From positions 3,101,501 through 3,165,500 of the forward strand of contig NC_081414.1 in assembly GCF_030272615.1 (NCBI RefSeq): a stretch of DNA of 64,000 nucleotides. Reading direction: 5' to 3'. A program made the translations under genes and the position numbers. Origin of the DNA: Cryptomeria japonica (taxonomy: Eukaryota > Streptophyta > Pinopsida > Cupressales > Cupressaceae). Positions 1-11,760 of the stretch are shown in pieces. The notes below the pieces were generated by a model, which ran no database searches, was not told the DNA's origin, and saw nothing but the letters and a program-made list of their open reading frames with translations. Position 1 is the stretch's first letter, and each line of letters begins with the position of its first letter.

Positions 1-125
1 GAATCCGTTGATTTGACTTGGTGCTTGCATGTAATAGCGGGCCAATCGCAGGGGGGGCGGCATAATTAATACCACCACAGGGGGAGAGGTACCTTCCACT
101 AACCCTGTGGTCACTATTACGGCAG

Positions 126-210
126 TGGCCGCAGGGTAGTGGAGGGGACCACGACGGTCCCCTCATCACTGCGGGCCTGCTTCCGCAGGACCGTAGTGGT
201 GAGGGGACCC
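126..210. repeat. Hairpin-rich cassette present in only one LTR of A
   Basis: About 80 bp present in the 5' LTR but missing from the matching place in the 3' LTR (about 8508). It holds a perfect 9-bp inverted repeat (GAGGGGACC at 142-150, GGTCCCCTC at 156-164, 5-bp loop) and a second hairpin (CCTGC at 176-180, GCAGG at 185-189). GAGGGGACC recurs at about 200-208. Confidence 0.75.
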
Positions 211-1913
211 ATGGGTCCCACTCCCACTTGCCTCCCTTTTTCTTTTTTAAAAATCTTGCCACTATAAATTTAACTCATGGCAAATTCGGACTTGTTAAAA
301 TTATTTTCTTATTCAAAAGTTTAATTTAATAAAATTTAACCTAGGAAATTTTGAAATTTATCACCCTTAGTAAAATTTATAATAATTAATTCATTTTAGC
401 AATTTTCTAATTGTAAATTAAAATGTAAAAATTAATTTATCTTTACCAAATTTCTAAATGTAAATTAAATTGTATTGAATTTTATAATTGGAATTTTATA
501 AAAACTACTTAAAAATTCACTGGGTCACTTAGTTGGCAATTTGGACTCATTAAAAGCAATTAATTCATATTAATATGATTTGAACCAAATGTCTAAGCTA
601 ATTTCTTTTTTTTGGGACTAGTGACTTTATAAGTGATTATTCTCTTGGTAGAAATCAACACATTGCTTAACCTTGCATGTAACATCCACTACCCTTGCTT
701 CATGCAAATTACTCATACCTTATTTGCATTTATTAATGACAAGTTACATTTTATTCATCTTCATGCAAGTTACATGTTTAATTATTAATATGCAAGTTTC
801 ATAATCGCCGTTATTATGCAAGTTATATTTCAAGTTTTGAATATTAAATAAACTAGTCATGATTTTATTCTATAAGTAGTTATTTCAATTAATTGAGCTT
901 TGCAATGTCTAATTATGCATGTCCAATTCATAAAATATTTAAAGCATGATGTTTTCATAGCTCCTTAGTTGAAAACTAAATAAAGGAAGTCGAAAAACCA
1001 AAACCTAGCAGCGTTCGGTATATATAGTGCCTTTGGGTCATGCTTACAGGTAATGTCGTCGTGTTGAACTACAACACTTAACGCCTAATAAAGCTGCATC
1101 AACGACGTATGTGGCATCATCCCTATAAATCGTCAAGTAGTAATAAGGGACACTTGGAAGTTAAAATCCAAGGGGCTGGTAATCCCCCTTGGAACGATAA
1201 TCTAATAAGATAATCCTTAAATGATTTTACATCCGCTAAGTTAAACCATAGTAAACCCCTGTTAGGGTTGATTGAATGAAATGCTTTTATTAAATTGATT
1301 TAATCTTGAAGAGATATTGGTGATTGACAATTTGGTCAAGGGTGATGCTTATGATAGGTATCAGGATGTAGTTGTTTTAGGCCACAAACAATAGGCCATC
1401 GTGAGCCTTTGTTTAAGTGCTACCACCATGGGTAGCAACCACAAAGAAATTGTCTAGGATATTGACCCTAGAAAGGGTTGCGTACCCACTAATCAGTTTA
1501 CATCAAACCATAGAGTAGAAAATAGAACTACATACTTTATGCCTTGATCCCATGCCGAAACGAGTATGTAGGCAGTCTTGGGACGGAGTTGTCCCTGGTA
1601 CTCAGGCATTTGTGGGTAGGGTCTAGGCTTTGGTAAGAAGAAGGATTGAGTAGAATCCTAATTTGAAAGATAAGTATAATAAAAAGGAAAAAGTAATTCA
1701 ATGCATACTCGGAAGGAATCTCGTATGGATTCTCTTGACTTCCCGAGGTTTTAAGCCAAATTCTGAGGTGGAATTCAAGCTTGTATTATGTTATTTTAAC
1801 TTCTCCTAAGGACGGTGACCTCGGTGCACTCCTATTAGAAGAGTGTAGTACTTAGTGAGTGGCTCAGGACCCGAATGGTCTGGATGAGTCTAAGTCTCTG
1901 GCCAGAGCATCCC

Positions 1914-2070
1914 CTATCCTAATTGGATAGATGCCTACCTCGTATGGATAGATGCCTATCCTATATTGGATAGATGAATCCTCTTGCCCCGGATGGACAA
2001 ATGCCTAACCCATATGGTTAGATGCTCATCCCGGATGGATGAATGCCTAATCCTAATGGATGGATGCCCA
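1914..2070 (+). repeat. Degenerate 23-bp minisatellite in A LTR
   Basis: Six to seven diverged units around GGATAGATGCCTA / GGATGGATGAATGCC. The same array is found in the 3' LTR at about 10208-10372, so it was already part of the LTR at insertion. Confidence 0.7.
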
Positions 2071-2165
2071 GAGTATGTGATTGAATCAAACACAAATGAT
2101 TAAATTAAACAAAAAAAAAAGAATGGTCAAATTTTGTTGGGTTAAACAAGGTGGGTTATTACATG

Positions 2166-2177
2166 TGGTATCAGAGC
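2166..2177 (+). other. Primer binding site of A (tRNA-Met type)
   Basis: TGGTATCAGAGC begins three bases after the LTR end. This is the usual complement of the 3' end of initiator tRNA-Met used by many plant LTR elements. Confidence 0.9.
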
Positions 2178-2312
2178 AAAGGTTCAAATCTAGGCCTTGT
2201 GGTCACTTCAATTTACACAACTAAGGGAATGTTTTGCAATGGTAGAAATTAAATTTTAAATTCTTAAATCAAGAACTAACTACATAATTTAACTTTCAGG
2301 TAAAACTCTAGA

Positions 2313-3544
2313 ATGGCTAGATGAAGAGGAAGAGGAAGGGGTAATGGAAGATGTACTACCACTAGGAGACAAAGGGAAGCTAACCATGAGGAAAACCATG
2401 AAGAAAACCATGAGGAAGACCATGAAGGGGATCAACATAACCCATGGAATAATGAAGATGGGGTAGAGGCTATAATCAACCTTCTAACCGAACAAAGGGA
2501 TAAAATGACATTGAAAATCGAAGTGGTACTGAAAATGGAAACCCTGGTAGCAATCAGGGGAATATGATGGGCAATAGAAAAGAAAATAACATATTGGAAC
2601 TCTCTAAGGATTTGAAGAAAATCACCCCTCCTAAGTTCAATGGGAAGCAAATTGGTGAAGGAACTAAGAATTGGTTAAATGAAATGGAAAAGTATTTTGA
2701 ACTAAGAGATTTTAGCGAAACAACCAAGGCCTTATGGGGTTCCTATCAACTCACAAGGGAGGCAGCTAGTTGGTGGACCAACACCAAGGAGAAAAATGGG
2801 TATAGCAGGGATACGATCACATAGTATCAATTTGTTGACCACTTCCGAGAAAGGTGGCTCCCTCAATTGTTCTTTGATGAGAAGGCGACAAAATTCCATA
2901 ATCTACGTCAAGGGCCCCTATCAGTCCAACAATATTGGGATAAGTTCGCCAAATTGCTTAAGTATGTACCTATGTACCAGAAAGATGAAGAAGGCCAAGC
3001 GAGGAAGTTCATTTTGGGACTAAATACCAACATAGGGGCAGAGGTTGACATGCATGGACCCAAAAACATGAACGAAGTTCTTGAAAAGTCCCTAAGGCAA
3101 GAGAGAAATATTCAAACACTAGCAGGGCAGAACTATAATGGGAACCACTCTTTTAAAAGGAAGCAAGAATTCAAGGGGAACACTAACTTCAACAAAAGTC
3201 AAAGGAATAATTCTTCTGAAAGAAGGCCACCCCCTAATCAATATTAGAGGAATGGAAATAATAATAATAATAGGGGCAATAATAACAGAGGCAACTATAA
3301 CAGGAATGACTAGCAGAACAGGATAACTTATCCACCCAGGGCCAATGAAACAAGGAATGATCACCCTAGGAATCAAGGCAGGAGGGGTCCTCCAGGTGGA
3401 TGCTTCATTTATGGGGGAAACCATTTTTCTAGAGAGTGTCCTAGGATACAAGGTCAGATTAGGGCCAATCAACCCCAACAAGGGCCCCAACAAAGGATTC
3501 ATGTAGTAGTTAGGAACCGAAGAGCAAGATTCCAGAATGTTCCC
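2313..3544 (+). pseudogene. gag: A gag (capsid/nucleocapsid), broken
   Basis: The retrotransposon structural protein packages element RNA into virus-like particles. ATG at 2313 opens an Arg/Gly-rich start (MAR, stop, RGRGRG). A TGA at 2322 stands where CGA is expected, and the frame must shift once before 2564. From 2564 the frame runs through the capsid region, including WLPQLFFDEKA and QARKFILGL. TAG stops at 2822, 3245 and 3311 interrupt it; the first probably replaces the Trp of a conserved TWxQF motif. A basic Asn/Arg-rich linker leads to one zinc knuckle at about 3399-3437. There the second cysteine of the CCHC motif is tyrosine (CFIYGGNHFSREC), so the knuckle could not bind zinc normally. 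The same frame continues into protease. Confidence 0.85.
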
Positions 3545-5378
3545 GTGGAAACTATAGGTACACTATTTGAACAACCAATTTCAATTCTAATTGACACTGG
3601 GTCATCTGAATGTTTCATCTCACCTGAATTAGTAAGAAAATATACATTAAAACTTAATCAAATGGAGTCATCATGGATGGTTCAATATGGGGATAAGGCA
3701 ACTAGGGAAGTAACTAAGTGTTTGTCGAGGGCAAGGGTACAATTTCCTGAGTATGAAACAAGGGTAGACCTCTATGTGGCACCCCTAGGATTATATGATG
3801 TAATTATTGGAATGAGTTGGTTAATAGACCATCAAGCTAATGTAGATTTCTATAACAAAGTTGTTGAATGTTTGGATGATGGGGGGAAAAGGGTCAAAAT
3901 CCAAAGAAAGTTTAACCCCATTAGTATAGAAACCATATCAACCATGCAATTAAAGAAGGAAAGAAGAAGAGGAGGCCTAATCTATATGGTTGAAATTGAT
4001 GAAGGAAAAGAAGAAAATACCCCAACCTTTGAAAATACCCCTTTCTTAAAAGAATTCAAGGATGTATTTCCACAAGAATTACTCGGCTTACCCCCTAAAA
4101 GGAAGTTTGACTTTTCTATCGACATACTACCGGAGCTGAACCAGTATCAAGGGCACCTTACCGAATGAACACAACTGAATTACAAGAGCTCAAAATGCAA
4201 CTAGAGGAACTCTTAGCTAAGGGATTAATAAGGCCAAGTGTATCACCATGGGGAGCACCAATCTTATTCATTAAGAAGAAGGATGGAACCTTAAGACTAT
4301 GCATCGACTATAGGATGTTGAACAAGGTCACAATAAAGAATAGGTATCCCTTACCTCGAATAGAGGATCTTTTTGACCAAATGAAAGGAGCAGCAATTTT
4401 CTCAAAGATAGACCTCCGGTTAGGATACCATCAACTCAAAATTAAGAAAGAGGACATTCCGAAGACAACTTTCAGGACTAGATATGGGCATTATGAATTC
4501 ACAGTAGTTCCTTTTGGTGTAACCAATGCCCCAGCTGCATTTATGAACCTAATGAATAGTGTACTCCATGACTACTTGGATAATTTTGTTTTGGTATTTC
4601 TGGATGACATATTGATTTACTCTAGGAATGAGGAGGAACATTTAGTACACCTACAAATTGTTTTGCAAAGGTTGAGGGAGCATAAGTTATATGGGAAATT
4701 GTCAAAATGTGTCTTCTTCGAGGAAAAGATTCACTACCTTGGGCATATAATATCAAAGGAAGGAATAGCAGTTGATCTAGATAAGATAAAGGCAATAGTA
4801 GAATGGCCGATCCCTAAAAATGTTTCAGAGGTAAGAAGCTTTATGGGGCTAGCAGGGTACTATAGGAGGTTTGTGGAAGGATTATCTAAGATAGCAAATC
4901 CCATCACCTCATTACAGAGGAAGGGTAAAAGGTTTGTGTGGACAAAATAGAGTGATAAGGCATTCCAAATTTTGAAGGGGAAACTAACTTCAACACCCAT
5001 TCTAAAAGTACTAGATCCGAATGGACACTTCACAGTCATAACTGACGCTTCTATTGAAGGTTTACGAGGAGTACTTGTCCAAGATGAAGGGGTAGTAGCT
5101 TATGAATCCAGGAAGCTAAAGACTCATGAAGTTAATTATGCACCCCATGACTTAGAGTTAGCAGTGATTGTGCATGCCCTACAGAAATGGAGACACTTCT
5201 TACTAGGGAAGCCCTTTGAGTTAAAGTCAGATAACCAAGGACTAAAGTACATCTTTACCCAACCCCACTTAAATGCCAGACAAAGAAGGTGGTTAGAGTT
5301 TCTAAGTGAATATGATTTTGAAATTGAATATATTAAGGGGAAGGAAAATAGGGTGGTAGATGCTTTAAGTAGGAGGAG
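3545..5378 (+). pseudogene. pol: A protease-reverse transcriptase-RNase H, broken
   Basis: This part of pol cleaves the polyprotein, copies element RNA to DNA and removes the RNA. Protease has the aspartic active site LIDTGSSECFI near 3590 and the downstream IIGMSWL. A one-base deletion near 4130 moves the frame just before reverse transcriptase, which continues from 4165 with [27 protein letters not shown] and the catalytic FLDD (about 4597-4608). A TAG at 4948 separates reverse transcriptase from RNase H. RNase H starts at ITDAS (about 5040), keeps the DLELA and SDNQGL motifs, and ends at VDALSRR (about 5377). The catalytic acidic residues are still present, so loss of function comes from the stop and frameshift rather than from active-site change. 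Confidence 0.92.
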
Positions 5379-6855
5379 ACACTTGATGACTATAGCAACA
5401 TTCAAAACTTCTTTCAAAAGGCAAGTGATGGATGAGCAGGGACACGACCCATGGTATGAGCAAGTCAAATTGACTTTAGAACATAATCCAACCGATCCTA
5501 AGATTAAAGGGTATACATTAGACGAAGATGGGTTGCTCATATACAATAATAGAATCTATATTCCTAATTCAGGAGACTTAAGGGAAGTAGTCTTGTTGGA
5601 GGCTCACAATGCCCCTTATTCAGGGCACTCGGGAGTTAACAAACTTTATGCAGACCTAAAGAAGTTATACTTTTGGCAAGGGATGAAGAATGACATAGTC
5701 AAGTATGTGGCTAAATGTTTGGAGTGTCAAAGAGTAAAGGCAGAACATAGACATCCAACTAGATTGTTATAGTTACAAGATGTACCTCAACACAAGTGGT
5801 AAGTTATTAGCAAGGATTTTGTGCAAGGGTTACCCATGTCACCTTCTAGGCATGATACAATAATGGTGGTAATTGACAAACTCACTAAGGTGGCACACTT
5901 TATTCTGGGAAATCTGATGGATGACGCACCTACCTTGGCTAGGTGCTTTGTTAAGGAAATATTTAGGTTGCATGGAATGCCAGAGAAAATCATATCAGAT
6001 AGAGATGCTAGATTCACTTCAAGGTTTTGGACAACTCTTCAAACATCTCTGGGAACTCAACTAAAATTTAGCATTGCATACCATCCTGAAACCGACAGTG
6101 AAAGAGAAAGGACAAATCAGATTTTGGAAGACCTACTTTGCATGTACTGCATGGACCAACAGAAGAAATGGGAAGATTACCTAACTCTGGTAGAGTTTTC
6201 TTACAATAATGCATATCAAACATCTTTGGGAATGGCACCTTTCGAAGCATTGTATGGTAGGCCATGTTGAACACCTTTGAGTTGGGATAGTCTTGAAGAT
6301 AGAGTAATTATTGGACCAGATATGTTGAAGGAGATGGAAACGAAAACTAAGGAAATTAGGCAAAGATTGAAGGAAGCCTTAGATAGGCAAAAAAGTTATG
6401 CAGACAAAAACAGGACACCAAGGGAGTTTGAGGTGGGAGAGAAAGTCTTCCTAAGGCTTAGGCCACACAAGAGTTCCATAAGGTTTGGGAAAAAGACTAA
6501 GCTTGCACCTCATTATGTTGGACCCTTTGAAATATTGGAAAGGATTAATCCAGTTGTATACCAGTTGGCCTTACCTCCCAAGTTGAGCCAAATCCATGAT
6601 GTCTTCCATGTATCTCTTCTTAAAAAGTATGTACCTGATGAGAAAAATATTTTGAATTGGGATGCCTTATAGGTCCAGGAAATAGGAGGAATAATGATAG
6701 AGCCATTCAAAATCTTGGAGAGGTGCCAGTGCCAATTGCGCAATAGAGAGGTTGATCAATGCAAAGTACAATGGAACCAATATGATAAAAAGAATGCCAC
6801 GTGGGAAGATACTAGGGAAATGCAACAATTGTTTCCTTTTTTTGTTTTAAACTAA
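5379..6855 (+). pseudogene. pol: A integrase with chromodomain-like tail, broken
   Basis: Integrase inserts the DNA copy into the genome. The zinc-binding N-terminus is visible (HNAPYSGHSGVN, then CLECQRVK). The catalytic core follows with ISKDF, SDRDARF and the E of SERERTNQ; the usual DGQTERTNQ box is altered to DSERERTNQ. Stops at 5770 (LL*LQ), 5800 (KW*VIS), 6268 (GRPC*TPLSW, expected CGA) and 6670 (AL*VQE, expected CAG) interrupt the frame. After the GPFEIL and FHVSLLKKY motifs, the segment ILERCQCQLRNREV...QCKVQWNQYDKKNATWED (about 6713-6810) has the spacing of a chromovirus chromodomain. The natural stop is TAA at 6853. Confidence 0.9.
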
Positions 6856-6910
6856 TCATGAACTATAGACTCTTTTGGATGCATTCCATAAGTGCATTGG
6901 GACGATGCAA

Positions 6911-6928
6911 AAATTAAGGGGGGGAGGA
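6911..6928 (+). other. Polypurine tract of A
   Basis: AAATTAAGGGGGGGAGGA lies immediately before the TG that opens the 3' LTR (TGTCACAACCC). It is the expected plus-strand primer site. Confidence 0.9.
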
Positions 6929-7678
6929 TGTCACAACCCTCCTTTATCACTTTTTTATTTAAATACAATTCTATTATATTTTTGGTTAAGCTATTAAAAA
7001 TGATTGAATAAATTTTATAAAAGAATAAAAATGAACACACACACACACACTTGGAGAATATAATTCAAAAGGCATTATTTTTATTTTTATTTATTTTCCC
7101 CACTCCCAATTATGGCACATGTTGTAGGAGGAATTAGAAGCTTCTAGAGGAATCTTCAATGCCTTGCATGTAACGCCCCCACTAGGTTTTTAATCAATTT
7201 ACATGAGTCCAATATTGGAAAAGAATCCCATTCTTAATTAATTTCTCTAGATAGTGGAATTAAGGGATTTGTTCTATATATTGTATGAAAGTTCTCAAAA
7301 AGGGGAGTTGATTATGTTTTGGAGAAATTTTCAAACTTTCCTTGTTGTTGGTAATAGGATCTTCTTCGGTAGTCTCATTTTCATTGTAGGAATGTTAAGT
7401 TGTTCTTGAAGATTTCTCTTAAGTTGCAAGGAAGGTTCTAAAAAGGATAGCTAGAGGATTCAACTTCGAGCTTCGATAAACCAGGTTCTCTTCTTTTGTC
7501 ATATGAGAAATTTGTATTATAAAAAAAAAAAATAGTTTCTAGATCTTCCTTTATATAAAGAAATTTTTATTAGATTGTAAATATTTTCTTCTTATTTAGG
7601 GATAAATAATGATGAAAATACTTTCATATAGTGCATGTAAAAGATAGCTTTATTATTATCTAAATTTCTTTAGAAATA

Positions 7679-7679
<1 letters not shown>

Positions 7680-7727
<48 letters not shown>
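7680..7727. repeat. (TA)n microsatellite
   Basis: About 24 uninterrupted TA units inside the A 3' LTR. Confidence 0.97.
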
Positions 7728-7729
<2 letters not shown>

Positions 7730-7927
7730 TCTTGCTTTTGCTTTTCCCAAAAGTTTTTTTTTCATATGTGCAAAAATCATATTTTCCCTTATTTTAAATT
7801 TCTTTTTTCTGAGATTAAAACTCTTCTCTGTGTGATTAAATGATATGAATCTTAAACTTTATTATCCTTCTCTCGAATTCATTTCTCTGGCTCTTCGAAT
7901 TGAAATCTGAAAGTAAATCTCATTCTT

Positions 7928-8030
7928 TAAATAAATCCCTCTCTGTGAATGTGGAAATAAATCCCTCTCTGTGAATGTAGAAATAAATCCTTCTCTGTGA
8001 ATGTAGAAATAAACCCCTCACTGTGAATAT
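7928..8030 (+). repeat. 26-bp tandem repeat, four copies
   Basis: Core AAATAAATCCCTCTCTGTGA, repeated four times with a few substitutions. It lies in the part of the LTR whose 5' twin is outside the window. Confidence 0.9.
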
Positions 8031-8245
8031 TAGCTCCTGAAAATCTTTCTTTGATAGCTTTGTTTTTCTCGGCATAATCATCTACCCATCTTTGTGATAA
8101 ATTGGTTATCTGTACATCGCTGAAACAAATTGTTTCTCTAGTTTATTTCATTTCTGAGATTAAATTATTACTCAATTATTATTCTCATTTTTGCATTAAC
8201 ATCCTTTCCCTTATGCATATATCTTCTAGGCTATTTAATAAACTA

Positions 8246-8248
<3 letters not shown>

Positions 8249-8325
<77 letters not shown>
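8249..8325. repeat. (TA)n microsatellite
   Basis: About 38 uninterrupted TA units. Both strands appear open here as Tyr-Ile repeats; these are not genes. Confidence 0.97.
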
Positions 8326-8327
<2 letters not shown>

Positions 8328-10461
8328 AAATTTATGCAAACCAAAACTATGTATTTGAAATAATGCACAAATTAACACAAAGGAATCCGTTGATTTGACT
8401 TCGTGCTTGCATGTAATAATGGGCCCATCGCAACGGGGCGGCAAAATTAATACCACCACAGGGGGAGTGGTACCTTCCACTAACCCTGCGATCACTGTTA
8501 CAACAGTGGCCGCAGTGGACCCGTGGGCCCCACTCCCACTTGCCTCCCTTTTTCTTTTTTAAAAATCTTGCCACTATAAATTTAACTCGTGGCAAATTCG
8601 GACTTGTTAAAATTATTTTCTTAATCAAAATTTTAATTTAATAAAATTTAACCTAGGAAATTTTAAAATTTATCACCCTTAGTAAAATTTATAATAATTA
8701 ATTCATTTTAGCAATTTTCTAATTGTAAATTAAAATGTAAGAATTAATTTATCTTTATCAAATTTCTAAATGTAAATTAAATTGTATTGAATTTTATAAT
8801 TGGAATTTTATAAAAACTACTTAAAAATTCATTGGGTCACTTAGTTGGCATTTTGGACTCATTAAAAGCAATTAATTCATATTAATATGATTTGAACCAA
8901 ATGTCTAAGCTAATTGCTATTTTTTGGGACTAGTAACTTTATAAGTGATTATTCTTTTGGTAGAAATCAACACATTGCTTAACCTTGCATATAACATTCA
9001 CTACCCTTGCTTCATGCGAATTATTCATACCTTATTTGCATTTATTAATGACGAGTTACATTTTCTTCGTCTTCATGCAAGTTACACGTTTAATTATTAA
9101 TATGTGAGTTCCATAATCGTCATTATTATGCAAGTTATATTTCAAGTTTTGAATATTAAATAAACTAGTCATGATTTTAATCTATAAGTAGTTATTTCAA
9201 TTAATTGAGCTTTGCAATGTCTAATTATGCATGTCCAATTCATAAAATGTTTAAAGCATGATGTTTTCATAGCTCCTTAGTTGAAAACTAAATAAAGGAA
9301 GTCGGAAAACCAAAACCTAGCAACGTTCGGTATATACAGTGCCTCTGGGTCACACTTACGGGTAATATTGTCGTGTTGAACTACTGCACTTAATGCCTAA
9401 TAAAGCTGCATCAACGACGTCTATGGCATCGTCCCTATAAATCGTCGGGGAGTAATAAGGGACACTTGGAAGTTAAAATCCAAGGGGTGGGTAATCTCCC
9501 TTGGATCGATAATCTAATAAGATAATCCTTAAATGATTTTACATCCGCTAAGTTAAACCATGGTAAACCCCTGTTAGGGTTGATTGAATGAAATGCTTTT
9601 ATGAAATTGATTTAATCTTGAAGAGATATTGGCGATTGAGAATTGGGTCAAGGGTGATGCTTATGATAGGTATCATGATGTAGTTGTTTAGGCCATTGTG
9701 AGCCTTTGTTTAAGTGCTACCACCGTGGGTAGCAAACGCAGAGAAACTGTCTAGGACATTGACCCTAGAAAGGGTTGCATACCCACTAATCAATTTACAT
9801 CAAACCATAGAGTAGAAAATAGAACTATATACTTTACACCTTGATTCCGTGCTGAAATGGGTATGTAGGCAGTCTTGGGATGGAGTTGTCCCTAGTACTC
9901 AGGAATTTGTGGGTAGGTTCTTGGCTTTGGTAAGAAGAAGGATTGAGTAGAATCCTAATTTGAAAGATAAGTATAATATAAAGGAAAAAGTAATTCAATG
10001 CATACTCGGAAGGAATCCCGTATGGATTCGCTTGACTTCCCGAGGCTTTAAGCCAAATTTTGAGGCGGAATTCAAGATTGTATTATGTTATTTTAATTTC
10101 TCCTAAGGACGGCGACCTCAGTGCACTCCTATTAGAAGAGTGTAGTACTTAGTGAGTGGCTCAGGACCCAAATGGTCCCGATAAGTCTAAGTCTCTGGCT
10201 AGAGCACCTCCTTTCCTAATTGGATAGATGCCTACCCCGTATGGGTAGATGCCTATCCCATATTGGATAGATGAAACCTCCTACCCCAAATGGACAGATG
10301 CCTAACCCGTGTGGTTAGATGCTCATCCCGGATGGATGAATTCCTAATCCTAATGGATGGATGCCCAGATTATGTGATTGAATCAAACACAAATGATTAA
10401 ATTAAACAAAACAAAAAAGAATGGTCAAATTTTGTTGGGTTAAACAAGGTGGGTTATTATA

Positions 10462-11427
10462 GAAGAGAAGGAGAATACAGAAGAAGAAAAGATAGAAAAT
10501 AAGAAGACATATAATAAGGAGGAAGAGGAGAAGAAAACAAAGGAGAACAAGGAAACATTATCTCCAAGTTCAAAGAAGAAAACAATAATTGATGATGATG
10601 ATGATGACTCAGTAAGTATCAAAGGTCCTATTAAAATGGATAATTTGAGTTCCTCACAACTAATGGAGATTTCACAAGGCATGCAATCTAGAGAACAAAA
10701 GAAGAGACTAAAGGAACAACAAAAGGAAGCACAGACCTTGAGAATAGCAGTTGAAATTCTATCTAGTCTCATACCGGAGACTAATATTAAGAATCTTGTT
10801 ATTCTGATGGAAAAGCTTGGTCAATTAGTTGTTGATGCCGGTGATCAACTTAAATTTTTTGAAGATGCAACATACATTTCTATTGAAAAAGATTATAAGA
10901 AGAAAAGGTCAGAATAATTAATGGTTGAAATAGACAAAGGAAAGGTAGCTCTAATAGTAAATAAAGATTTGTTGAAAACTGAATTGGAAACTGGAGGTAA
11001 GATTTTGACTACCGTTTCCAATTTTTCCTCGTTTTGTGCTGATTTGAAAGTAAAAAGGGAAGAGGCTGAGAAAGAGCTTGAAATCCTAAGTGAAACATTT
11101 AGACCATTGAAGGGCTCGGCTATTCATTTTGGTAGATCATTTGAAGAACTTCATCACAAACTTGAGGTGTATGAACATGAGCAAGTTAAACGGTTAAAAT
11201 CATTGCAGGTGCTCAAGACAAAACTGATTCCAAAAGTGGAAATTGTACTACGAGCTTACAAAGAATTAGAGGCAATTTTGGCTACTCTAGAGATGAGTAC
11301 AATAGATGCTATGGAAGAATTGCAAGCCCAGCTAAAGACACATATTGAGATAACCGGAACACTATTGGAGACTTGGGCTAATGATCTCAAGCAGTGGAAG
11401 ATCAATTTTGGTAATGCATTCTCTTAA
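10462..11427 (+). pseudogene. B coiled-coil protein, 5' end cut off by element A
   Basis: One frame runs from the A insertion point to the TAA at 11425, broken only by a TAA at 10915. The visible part is about 320 residues. A very acidic/basic start (EEKENTEEEK, then EEEEKKTKENK) is followed by six Asp in a row (about 10590-10607), and then by long charged helices with Leu/Ile spacing typical of coiled coils (about 10660-11400). No signal peptide, membrane segment, zinc knuckle or enzymatic motif is seen. The frame was already open where A inserted, so the true start lies upstream. It could be the extra protein that some Sireviruses carry after pol, or a gag-like protein of a non-autonomous element; function is not recognised. 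Confidence 0.6.
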
Positions 11428-11548
11428 TTTTTTTTGTAATGGACATTATGACTCTATAATTTTGATATATATAATGCTCCGATGAAAGTTTTGATATCAC
11501 ATGTATATATCTTTCATGTATTTTACTTTTTTATTTGGCATTGTTGTC

Positions 11549-11760
11549 AAAGGGGGAGTAGTAGTTTAAGAGTCAAAATTTTGTATGTAATGTCAAATTA
11601 AGGGGGAGCAGTAGTTGAATAATGTATTTCATTTTTATAATGGCATGCAATTGCTAAGAGGGAGTATGAGTCAATGTATGTCAGATAGTCAATTTTTGTG
11701 TTGCGCACTTAGTTGGCAAAACTTTTGCTAAGTATTGCCATCAATGCCAAAGGGGGAGAA
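11549..11760 (+). other. Cluster of four polypurine tracts
   Basis: Purine tracts AAAGGGGGAG at 11549, AAGGGGGAG at 11600, AAGAGGGAG at 11656 and AAAGGGGGAGAA at 11749. The last abuts the TGTTGGC that opens the LTR. The sequences before the tracts also resemble each other (TTGTTGTCAAAGG, ATCAATGCCAAAGG), suggesting serial duplication. Confidence 0.8.

Larger units (their letters stand above)
1..2163 (+). repeat. Element A 5' LTR (3' two-thirds)
   Basis: Aligns base by base with 8383-10461 with scattered substitutions (roughly one in twenty by eye) and one large indel near 126-210. It ends TTATTACA, followed by a two-base spacer and the primer binding site. It contains a run of degenerate units of about 23 bp with the core GGATGGATGAATGCC (about 1914-2070). 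Confidence 0.92.
1..10461 (+). mobile_element. Element A: Ty3/gypsy chromovirus, 5' end outside the window
   Basis: This LTR retrotransposon is read left to right. The stretch 1-2163 repeats 8383-10461, giving two LTRs in direct orientation. A tRNA-Met type primer site follows the first, a polypurine tract precedes the second, and gag, protease, reverse transcriptase, RNase H, integrase and a C-terminal chromodomain-like segment lie between in gypsy order. The LTR is 3.5 kb, so about 1.4 kb of the 5' LTR and the left target duplication lie upstream of the window. The long LTRs and chromodomain point to a Del/Tekay-like chromovirus; the lineage is an inference. The coding region has stops and at least two frameshifts, so the copy is dead. 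It interrupts the open frame of element B at 10462. Confidence 0.93.
6929..10461 (+). repeat. Element A 3' LTR, complete
   Basis: 3,533 bp, beginning TGTCACAACCC and ending TTATTATA, where the 5' LTR has TTATTACA (a C-to-T change in the terminal CA). It holds two long TA tracts (7680-7727, 8249-8325) and four 26-bp units between them. The bases after it (GAAGA at 10462) should match the left target duplication outside the window. Confidence 0.92.

Noticed and set aside
3119-3502. 127-codon minus-strand frame opposite A gag
   Set aside because: Mirror of the Asn/Arg-rich gag linker; a clear gag protein lies on the other strand.
8102-8495. Open frames on both strands with long Tyr-Ile repeats
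   Set aside because: Direct translation of the TA microsatellite at 8249-8325.
10440-10772. 110-codon minus-strand frame rich in Ser and Phe, membrane-like
   Set aside because: Complement of the acidic repeats in the B coiled-coil ORF.
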